From: Verrucomicrobiales bacterium
GTDB taxonomy: Bacteria; Verrucomicrobiota; Verrucomicrobiia; Verrucomicrobiales; SLCJ01
Assembly (NCBI GenBank): GCA_007125835.1
Contig: SLCJ01000337.1
Coordinates: 1 to 11,509, forward strand
Length of the DNA stretch: 11,509 nt
Direction: 5' to 3'
Positions 4,691-11,029 of this stretch are shown one piece after another; positions within the stretch are counted from its first letter, which is position 1; each line of letters opens with the position of its first letter. The notes under the pieces were generated by a model. That model saw only the letters and a list, made by a program, of their open reading frames with translations. It was not told the DNA's origin and made no database searches. The position numbers and the translations under genes were made by a program.

Positions 4691-6607
4691 ATGGGTCAGG
4701 TGGCCAATCTTGCAACGTATCATTTTTTCGACTTTGCCGATTACCGGGAGAGGCGTGAGCCGCTGCGCGCGTTTTGCCAAGCTCGAGGATTGAAGGGGAC
4801 GATTCTGCTCAGTCCTGAGGGAATCAATCTTTTTGTCGCGGGGCGGGGAGAGGGGATTGATGATTTGGTGCGGGAATTGGAGGCGATTTCCGGGTGCGGG
4901 CCCCTGCGGAAGCGGATTTCGCACAGTGAAAAGCAGCCGTTTCGGCGCATGCTGGTGCGTCTGAAACGTGAGATCATTGCCTTTGGCGTGGAGGGGGTGG
5001 ACCCGGCGGTGCGCCCGGCCCCCCGCATCGAGCCTGCGGAACTCCGCCGCTGGCTGGACGAGGGGCGGGATGTGGTGCTTCTCGACACGCGCAACCGTTA
5101 CGAAGTGCGGCAGGGAACGTTTCGCCACGCACTCGATCCTGAGATCGACACCTTTCGCGCCTTTCCCGAAGCCGTGGCGTCCCTGCCCGAGGAGATGAAG
5201 GAGCGCCCGGTGGTGGTCTTTTGCACCGGCGGCATCCGCTGTGAGAAGGCGGCCCCGTTCATGGTCGCGTCCGGATTTCGCGATGTGCGGCAGCTTGATG
5301 GCGGGATCCTGCGCTATTTCGAGGAGTGCGGAGGAGCCCATTTCGAGGGCGAGTGCTTCGTGTTCGACCAGCGCACCGGTGTTGACGCGCGACTGCGCGA
5401 GACGGAGTCCGTGGTTTGCCACGCCTGCCGCCAGCCGCTGACCGCCGCCGAAGCGGCCGACGAAAGGTACGTGTCTGGTCGGTCATGCCCGCATTGTTAC
5501 GACCGGCGGCTGCGCGAGGCGGAGGAGGCAATGCGGAAGCGGCAGCAGGCGCTCGATGCCGTTACCGATCCGCTTCCCGGACTGGAACCCTACGAAAACC
5601 GCCGCCCCTTTCACGTGCCCCTGCGCCATGACGGGCTTGCCTTTCGCGACCTGCTCGATGCGCTGTTTCCACATGGCGGTGCCGCGCACTGGCGGGAACT
5701 GCTCGAACAAGGGCGCTTTCGCGATGCTGCGGGTCGCGTTGTCGCCGGCGACCACGTGGTCAGGGCTGCGGACACCTACTGGCATGTTACCCCTGGCCTC
5801 ACCGAGCCGCCGGTGGCGGTTTCGATCCGCTTGCTCTATGAGGATGAGGACATGTTGGTGCTCGACAAGCCCGCACCTTTGCCAATGCATCCCTGCGGAC
5901 GCTTCAACCGCCACAGCTTGCAGTATTTTTTAAATAAAATTTATGCACCGGAAAAGCCGAAGCCGGCGCACCGGCTGGATGCCAATGTGGCCGGGTTGGT
6001 TGTGTTCGGGCGGCGGCGGGCGATGGCGGCGGCGTTGCAGGAGGCATTTAAAAGCCGGGTGATGTGCAAACGCTACACGGCGCTGGTGCGCGGGGTGCCG
6101 GAGGAGGAGCAATTCGAATGCGCGCTCCCTGTGTCGCGGGTCCCGGGCCAGGGCGGCGGGCGGAGCGTCGATGAGGAGGGGCGCCAGGCGCTGACCCGCT
6201 TTCGCTTGATTTGCACGCTGCCCGATGGCCTCAGCCTGATCGAGGCGGAGCCGGTGACGGGCCGGACCAACCAGATCCGCTTGCACTTGCAGGCCATGGG
6301 CCTGCCGATTGTCGGCGACCCACTCTATGGCGGGCAACCCTCTTCCGGCTCGACCGATGCGCCGGCGACCCTGCGGCCGGGGGATCCTCCGGTCTGCCTG
6401 CACGCCAGCGGTCTCGAATTCGACCACCCGGCGACCGGCCGCGCGATGAGGTTCGAAAGCAGCCCGCCTTGGATTGAGGAAGATGTCCTTTTGATGCTCG
6501 TTGAGGGGCCCTCATCACGAGCGTGCCAAAGTGCGGCTCCGGAGGGTGTGCCGGGCGAACTTTCCACTGACATGGCGCGCAAGTCCGGCCAGGAGTTGCG
6601 GATGTAG
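4691..6607 (+). CDS. TrhO-type tRNA uridine hydroxylase fused to RluA-family pseudouridine synthase
   Basis: This 638-residue protein joins two RNA-uridine enzymes. Residues 5-100 match the N-terminal domain of TrhO (YceA/UPF0176), including L-S-P-E-G-I-N. Residues 113-215 are a rhodanese domain with the TrhO active loop C-T-G-G-I-R-C-E-K-A (Cys178). Four cysteines (243, 246, 266, 269) form a probable zinc ribbon. Residues 305-372 look like an S4-type RNA-binding segment. Residues 378-595 are a pseudouridine synthase with H-R-L-D (catalytic Asp430), R-T-N-Q-I-R-L-H-L (525-533) and V-G-D-P-L-Y-G. TrhO makes 5-hydroxyuridine at tRNA position 34; RluA-family enzymes isomerise uridine in rRNA or tRNA, and the target here is unknown. 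The ATG at 4691 has GGAAG 7 bases upstream and is preferred over the TTG at 4661. The last ~34 residues lie antisense to the sulfatase relic and match neither family. Confidence 0.92.
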   Translation: MGQVANLATYHFFDFADYRERREPLRAFCQARGLKGTILLSPEGINLFVAGRGEGIDDLVRELEAISGCGPLRKRISHSEKQPFRRMLVRLKREIIAFGVEGVDPAVRPAPRIEPAELRRWLDEGRDVVLLDTRNRYEVRQGTFRHALDPEIDTFRAFPEAVASLPEEMKERPVVVFCTGGIRCEKAAPFMVASGFRDVRQLDGGILRYFEECGGAHFEGECFVFDQRTGVDARLRETESVVCHACRQPLTAAEAADERYVSGRSCPHCYDRRLREAEEAMRKRQQALDAVTDPLPGLEPYENRRPFHVPLRHDGLAFRDLLDALFPHGGAAHWRELLEQGRFRDAAGRVVAGDHVVRAADTYWHVTPGLTEPPVAVSIRLLYEDEDMLVLDKPAPLPMHPCGRFNRHSLQYFLNKIYAPEKPKPAHRLDANVAGLVVFGRRRAMAAALQEAFKSRVMCKRYTALVRGVPEEEQFECALPVSRVPGQGGGRSVDEEGRQALTRFRLICTLPDGLSLIEAEPVTGRTNQIRLHLQAMGLPIVGDPLYGGQPSSGSTDAPATLRPGDPPVCLHASGLEFDHPATGRAMRFESSPPWIEEDVLLMLVEGPSSRACQSAAPEGVPGELSTDMARKSGQELRM

Positions 6608-7151
6608 GACCAGTCCCCGTGGCGCACGAGGCGCTGGTGTGCCAGAAACACATGCCAATTCTGCTCGGCGAAGGCAAAATCGCGTACGACAGCCGGAGGG
6701 TTGTCGAGGATTGGGGTGAGACTTATCCGGCTTCACGGAGCCTTTCAGGGAAGAGGGGCTGCCCTTCGGGCAGCTCGGTGTGAAGTTCAGGGGCACCGGT
6801 GTTGTGGGGGTATCGGCCGGTGATCAGGCTGCAGCGGCTTGGGCTGCAACTGCTGGCGGTTAGAATAGCGCGTGTGAAAAGGAGTCCCTTCCGCGCCATC
6901 TGGTCGAGGTGCGGGGTTTGGATTGCCGGGTGGCCATAACAGCCTGGATCATCTGCGGTAATGTCGTCCGTGATGTAGAGGATGAATTTGGGCCTCTCTG
7001 TTTGTGGCGCTGCTGCCGCGTGTGCGATCAGGGATAGGGAGCACAATACGGTGAGGAACAGCAGCAGAACATCTTGTGACGACCGGGTGGGGGAGAGCAG
7101 GTCGGTGATCATGCCGACGAGGGTTGCATTGGTCTGTGGCGGCATCAGCAC
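6505..7151 (-). pseudogene. Sulfatase (heparan-N-sulfatase-like) pseudogene with internal deletion
   Basis: The first 142 codons (GTG at 7151, or ATG at 7145) encode a signal peptide (about residues 27-48). They also encode the start of an arylsulfatase fold: F-I-L-Y-I-T-D-D with metal-binding Asp62/63, D-P-G-C-Y-G, and the formylglycine motif C-S-P-S-R (102-106) followed by C-S-L-I-T-G-R. The frame ends at TAA (6723-6725) exactly where intact enzymes continue into the Y-x-T-x-x-x-G-K-W-H region. Immediately beyond, in another frame, 6718-6505 encodes a C-terminal piece of the same family: D-F-A-F-A-E-Q-N-W-H-V-F, then R-L-V-R-H-G-D-W-S-Y-I-R-N. About half of a normal 450-500 residue sulfatase is therefore missing and the join is frameshifted. 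The N fragment keeps the catalytic cysteine but cannot fold into an enzyme. The remnant overlaps the 3' end of the convergent fusion gene by about 100 bp. Confidence 0.88.
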
Positions 7152-7187
7152 CTATTCGCAGAGGGTTTGAAAAGACGCTGGTTTCGT

Positions 7188-8780
7188 TTACTTCGGCAGT
7201 TCGATTTCCGGGCCGGATGACCAGTCGGTGGAGGTGTCGAGGTTTTTCAATTTCACCCGGAGTTCGAACAGATCGGTGCGGCGGTCGAGGCGTGGGGTGA
7301 CTGACCCGGCGGCGCGCGAGCGGTAGAGGTCGCCGATGTCGACATCCGTTACCAGCAGAGTTTCGACATTGGAGTCGGCGATGGCCTGGATGCCATCGCG
7401 GGCGAACTCGAAATCGGACGGGGTGAACACCGCTGCCTGGCCGTAGTGGATGTCCATGGCGGGCACGCTGGGCAGGTTGCCAATGATGCCGGCCGTGGCC
7501 ACGTAGATCTGGTTTTCGATGGCGCGCGCCTGCGCGCAGTAGCGCACGCGCAGCTGTGCGTGGCGGTCGTCGGTGCAGTAGGGGACGAACAGGATTTCGA
7601 CGCCTTGATCGGCGAGGTGGCGCGTGGCTTCCGGGAACTCGACATCATAGCAGATCTGCACTGCGATTTTCGCCTTCGGCGTCGGCAGCACGACCAACTC
7701 CGAGCCGCCCGAAATCCCCCAGTAGCGCTGCTCAGAGGGCGTGATGTGCAGCTTGGGCTGCGTCACACAGCGTCCAGACGGATCAAAAACCGGACATTGG
7801 TTATACAGCCGTCCATCTTCTTCCATGGGGTGGCTGCCGCCGATGATGTAGAGCCCGTATTTCCGTGCCAGGTGGGAGAGTAATTCGAGAAGCGGTGTGG
7901 TGTATTCGGCGGCCAGGCGGCGGATGCCCTCCAGCGGCGAGAGGCGCTCGATCACAGACAAAAGCTGGACCGAGAAAAACTCCGGGAAAAGCACGAAATC
8001 GGAGCGGTAGTCGGCGGCGGTCTCGACAAAATATTCCACCTGGTTGGCGAACTCCTCGAAGCTGTGGATACGCCGCGCTTGGTACTGCACACAGGCGATG
8101 CGGGCTTTCGACTGGCGTTCGGTGGCGATGTGATCGGGGTTGATCCATTCGATCAGGCTCGCGAGGTTGCGGCTGCGGGGGTCGGTGATGTAGTTGCGCA
8201 TGATGCCCCGTACCACGAATCCCTCCCGCAGTTGAAAGCTGAGAACCGGGTCGGAAAGCTCGCCCTCCACCACCTTGGCGACATAGTCCTCGGGCGTCAT
8301 GCGGTCGGCCACTTCCTCGTATCCTGAGAGGCGTCCACCGGCCAGAATCCGACGCAGGTTGAGCGACCGGCAGAGACGGCGGCGCGCCTCGTAGAGCGCT
8401 GCTCCCACCCCTGCGCCCCGCGCCTCGGGATCGACATAGACATCGGCCCCATAGAGGGTGTCGCCATCGGGGTCGTGGTTGTGGAAATATCCGCCATCGG
8501 TGATTCCCGCGTAGGTGTGCGGGCGGTAGGGGTCGCGTCCGAGCGAGACGATCAATGAGGCCACGGCCCCCACAACGCGTCCGTCGGCCTCGGCGACAAT
8601 TTGTCCAGCGGGGAACGCGTTCTGATGGGCCAGTAGCTGGCGTTCGCTCCAGACGATGTTTTCCTCGGCCATGAGCGGGAAGGATAACTTGTCGAGTTCG
8701 ATCAGGCGCGGGATGTCGGCGCGGGTTGCCGGGCGCAGCAGCAGTTCACCTTGGCCGGACTGAAAGGAAGAGGATTCCAT
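7188..8780 (-). CDS. GNAT acetyltransferase-nitrilase (carbon-nitrogen hydrolase) fusion, YhcX-like
   Basis: This 530-residue, soluble, two-domain protein has no signal peptide. Residues 13-200 are a GNAT acyltransferase domain with the acetyl-CoA loop V-D-P-E-A-R-G-A-G-V-G (116-126). Residues 225-510 are a carbon-nitrogen hydrolase with the full catalytic triad: Glu267 in L-F-P-E-F-F, Lys343 in Q-P-K-L-H, and Cys377 in Q-I-C-Y-D-V-E-F-P-E. The same domain order and length occur in Bacillus subtilis YhcX and relatives, whose substrates are not established. The hydrolase half probably cleaves an amide or nitrile. The gene is probably single: the sulfatase relic begins 36 bp downstream on the same strand, and upstream is a 128 bp spacer shared with the divergent DUF2249 gene. 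The ATG at 8780 lacks a clear Shine-Dalgarno. The FNR-like palindrome at 8861-8876 is placed such that it could also control this gene. Confidence 0.92.
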   Translation of the reverse strand: MESSSFQSGQGELLLRPATRADIPRLIELDKLSFPLMAEENIVWSERQLLAHQNAFPAGQIVAEADGRVVGAVASLIVSLGRDPYRPHTYAGITDGGYFHNHDPDGDTLYGADVYVDPEARGAGVGAALYEARRRLCRSLNLRRILAGGRLSGYEEVADRMTPEDYVAKVVEGELSDPVLSFQLREGFVVRGIMRNYITDPRSRNLASLIEWINPDHIATERQSKARIACVQYQARRIHSFEEFANQVEYFVETAADYRSDFVLFPEFFSVQLLSVIERLSPLEGIRRLAAEYTTPLLELLSHLARKYGLYIIGGSHPMEEDGRLYNQCPVFDPSGRCVTQPKLHITPSEQRYWGISGGSELVVLPTPKAKIAVQICYDVEFPEATRHLADQGVEILFVPYCTDDRHAQLRVRYCAQARAIENQIYVATAGIIGNLPSVPAMDIHYGQAAVFTPSDFEFARDGIQAIADSNVETLLVTDVDIGDLYRSRAAGSVTPRLDRRTDLFELRVKLKNLDTSTDWSSGPEIELPK

Positions 8781-8860
8781 TGCGAAATCTTGGGCCGGGC
8801 AGGCGGCAGGTCAAGCATCAGATGTCCAGGTCAGGATGTCGGAGGATGATTTGACTGGTT

Positions 8861-8876
8861 CTTGACCCGGGTCAAG
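8861..8876. promoter_or_regulatory. FNR/DNR-like binding site (perfect 16 bp palindrome)
   Basis: CTTGACCCGGGTCAAG reads identically on both strands. Its TTGAC-N4-GTCAA core differs from the FNR consensus TTGAT-N4-ATCAA by one base per half-site, and such variants are known for NO-responsive CRP/FNR regulators (DNR/NnrR type). The genes downstream (DUF2249, NnrS) are typical targets of those regulators. The centre is 40.5 bp before the ATG of the DUF2249 gene and about 88 bp from the divergent GNAT-nitrilase start. The regulator is not encoded in this window. Confidence 0.75.
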
Positions 8877-8896
8877 GTGTTGGCCGAGCCATGTAG

Positions 8897-8902
8897 TAGG
8901 AT
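8897..8902 (+). promoter_or_regulatory. Candidate -10 element or ribosome-binding site before the DUF2249 gene
   Basis: TAGGAT lies 28.5 bp downstream of the centre of the FNR-like site, the usual -10 position for class II activation, and matches TATAAT at four of six bases. The same bases also contain AGGA 7 nt before the ATG at 8909, a plausible Shine-Dalgarno. The two readings exclude each other, because a transcript started from this -10 would begin at or inside the start codon. Confidence 0.35.
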
Positions 8903-8908
8903 TGGGTA

Positions 8909-9415
8909 ATGGAAGAAGAAGCACATTGGATCGAGTTGGATGTGGGCGGGATGATTTCATCCGGCGTGCAGCCGTTTCCGGTGGTCATGGAAAGGGCCCG
9001 TGCGCTCGGGCGGGGCGAGCAGCTTCGCCTGCATGTGCCTTTTGATCCTCTGCCATTGCGATCGGTTTTGCTGTCCGAGGGATTTATTGTGGATGTCCGG
9101 GAGCGTGATGGCAGCGCGGTGGTGGTCGAGATCCGCCGGGAGGAGGGTGCACGCGACACGGGCGGGATGAACTTGGATCTGCGGGATGTGGGTGAGGACC
9201 AAGCCATGGCGCGGGTTCTTGAAGCGGCTTCTTTACTGGGCCGGGACGAGGAATTGGTGGCGCATCTGAAGTTTTTTCCTGCGGATATGCTCGAAGAGTT
9301 GCGGTCGCGTCCCTATGAGGTGGAGTGTGAGGAAGCCGGGCCCGGCTGCCGGGTTGTCAGAATTTGGAGGAGACTTTTCATCATGGGGAAAACCAACCTG
9401 TCACCTGGGAACTGA
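8909..9415 (+). CDS. Tandem DUF2249 (TusA/SirA-like) domain protein
   Basis: This 168-residue cytoplasmic protein is built from two copies of the DUF2249 fold. Copy one (about 7-77) starts with the typical I-E-L-D-V-G-G strand and continues R-A-R-A-L-G-R-G-E-Q-L-R-L-H-V and the P-L-R-S-V-L-L-S-E-G-F segment. Copy two (about 88-153) begins N-L-D-L-R-D-V and is more diverged. The family has a TusA/SirA-like fold. Its biochemistry is not established, but it often sits beside nnrS, hemerythrin or nitrogen-oxide reductase genes. Here the nnrS-family gene follows after 24 bp, so the two very likely form an operon under the FNR-like site upstream. The conserved Cys-Pro pair of TusA is absent, so a sulfur-relay role is unlikely. 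The ATG at 8909 is the only one that keeps the first domain whole. Confidence 0.82.
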   Translation: MEEEAHWIELDVGGMISSGVQPFPVVMERARALGRGEQLRLHVPFDPLPLRSVLLSEGFIVDVRERDGSAVVVEIRREEGARDTGGMNLDLRDVGEDQAMARVLEAASLLGRDEELVAHLKFFPADMLEELRSRPYEVECEEAGPGCRVVRIWRRLFIMGKTNLSPGN

Positions 9416-9439
9416 TCCCAAGTCACCAAAAAGAAACAA

Positions 9440-10717
9440 ATGCCCGCAAGCTCCACATCCCGCAGCGCAAATGCAATAATCGGAACCTGTCTGCGCCGCA
9501 GGCGGTCCTCCACAGGGCAAGATCCCCGCCCGTCGGGGGTGTCCTATTGGAAGCTTGTCGGCATGGGCGAGCCCTTCCGCCTGTTGTTTCCGCTTGGCAC
9601 CGCGATCGGCATCTTCGGGGTGGCCTTGTGGCCGTGGCACATCTGGGGCAATTGGACGATTTGGCCCGCCGTGCCGCACGCCCGGATCATGATGGAGGGG
9701 TTTGTGGGGGCGTTTGTGGCGGGGTTTCTGGGCACTGCCCTGCCGCGTTTGCTTGGAGTGGGTCGATTCGGCCTCGGCACGACCTTGATTCTTGCTGCCG
9801 GGTTCGTGAGCTTGACCGTGGCGCATGCCATGGGGCTCTATCTGGCGGGGGACATTTTGTTTTTGGTGACGATGGGAGGGCTGGTGGGAACGCTGGCCTG
9901 GCGGGCCCGCAAACGCGAGGATGTGCCGCCGCCGGGTTTTGTGTTGGTGCTGATGGGTTTGCTGTCGGCCCTGTATGCCGCCGGGGTGTGGGTTTGGTTT
10001 TGGGTCGCGCCGGCTGCGGTGAATGAGTTCCAGCTCGCGCTGGCTCGTTTGCTGCTCTACCAAGGGTATATTCTGCTGCCGATCATGGGGGTGGGGGCGT
10101 TCCTGCTGCCGCGTTTTTTTGGCCTGCCGAACCGGCAGGTTTTTCCCGAGTCGCGCTCATTGCCGCCTGGCTGGACGGGACGTGCCGTCTTTGCGCTGGC
10201 TTGTGGTGTGGTGGTTCTCGGAGGATTTTTTGTCGAAGCTGAGGGGCGGCCGGGACTCGGGGCCGGGTTGCGGGCGGCGGGGATGCTGGTTTATTTTTTC
10301 CGCGAGGTGCCGTTGCACAAGGCGGGGTGGGGTGGAGGGTCGCTGGTTTTCGGGCTTAGGGTAGCCCTACTTTCCTTTCCTGTGGGTTACGCGTTGATGG
10401 CTGGCTGGCCACAGCATTCCATGAGCTTTCTCCATGTCGTGGCGATCACAGGCATCAGCCTCGTGACTTTTGTGGTGGCGAGCCGCGTGGTTCTCGGGCA
10501 CAGCGGTCAGGCGCATCGGTTCCGCCTGCCGGTCCGCAGTGTCCAGGTTTTGGTCTGGCTGCTGGTGTTGGCCATGATCACACGGGTGAGTGCCGATTGG
10601 ATGCCGACGATCCGGCTCAGTCATTATGGCTATGCTGCCGGCAGTTGGATCGTCGGCGTGCTGATTTGGGCCCTGGCCATCTTTCCCTCGGTGCGCAGGC
10701 CGGATGAGGAGGAATAG
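9440..10717 (+). CDS. NnrS-family membrane protein
   Basis: The 425-residue polytopic protein (about eleven or twelve hydrophobic segments from residue 45 to 416) belongs to the NnrS family, heme- and copper-containing proteins linked to nitric-oxide stress and denitrification. Visible family marks are P-F-R-L-L-F-P-L-G near the first membrane segment (45-53), H-A-R-I-M-M-E-G-F (80-88), L-P-R-L-L-G (101-106), L-L-P-R-F-F-G (222-228), H332 in the L-H-V-V-A-I-T-G segment, and R-V-V-L-G-H-S-G (349-356), corresponding to the R-V-x-L-G-H-T-G signature. The histidines are the likely metal ligands. The first ~40 residues are basic and unlike the family, so translation may begin later, for example at the in-frame GTG at 9539 or the ATG at 9563. 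It is the second gene of the unit with the DUF2249 protein. No denitrification reductase is visible nearby, so protection against NO is more likely than respiration. Confidence 0.88.
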   Translation: MPASSTSRSANAIIGTCLRRRRSSTGQDPRPSGVSYWKLVGMGEPFRLLFPLGTAIGIFGVALWPWHIWGNWTIWPAVPHARIMMEGFVGAFVAGFLGTALPRLLGVGRFGLGTTLILAAGFVSLTVAHAMGLYLAGDILFLVTMGGLVGTLAWRARKREDVPPPGFVLVLMGLLSALYAAGVWVWFWVAPAAVNEFQLALARLLLYQGYILLPIMGVGAFLLPRFFGLPNRQVFPESRSLPPGWTGRAVFALACGVVVLGGFFVEAEGRPGLGAGLRAAGMLVYFFREVPLHKAGWGGGSLVFGLRVALLSFPVGYALMAGWPQHSMSFLHVVAITGISLVTFVVASRVVLGHSGQAHRFRLPVRSVQVLVWLLVLAMITRVSADWMPTIRLSHYGYAAGSWIVGVLIWALAIFPSVRRPDEEE

Positions 10718-11029
10718 GTGGTGCGGCATCCGTCGAACTTCCCGCCCACGCAGCGATCCGGGTGGTCCCACGCACAATGCCATGTCTGCGGTGCCTGCAG
10801 AGGTCCCCCCGCCGGCTGAATCGAAACTTTGGTCTTGCCCTTGCCGCTTGTTTGGCGGTAAATGCACACCGTAGCCCTTGGAAAGCCGGTCGATTCCCCC
10901 GCAAGCCCGGAACAGCCAGGAATCCGCGAGCCCCTTGAGGCAGTGACCCGGCTCGTGATGAATGGGGTTGTGGAACCCGATCCGTGGTTTTGCGGCCGGG
11001 TGGTTTGCGGGCGAAATTCCCATATCCAA
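10718..11029. other. Spacer of 312 bp without recognisable gene
   Basis: All six frames were read. Long open frames on the minus strand run through this spacer but continue as antisense of the NnrS and sulfotransferase genes and show no family resemblance. On the plus strand, an in-frame ATG at 10958 could add 24 residues to the sulfotransferase, but these match nothing. I see no convincing terminator, tRNA or repeat. A minus-strand segment is rich in Cys, His and Trp codons (about 10725-10800), possibly a decayed gene, but this is not strong enough to call. Confidence 0.5.

Noticed and set aside
3998..5422. 474-residue minus-strand open frame across the divergent spacer
   Set aside because: It runs antisense to the TrhO half and out of frame with the binding protein, and it has no recognisable domain.
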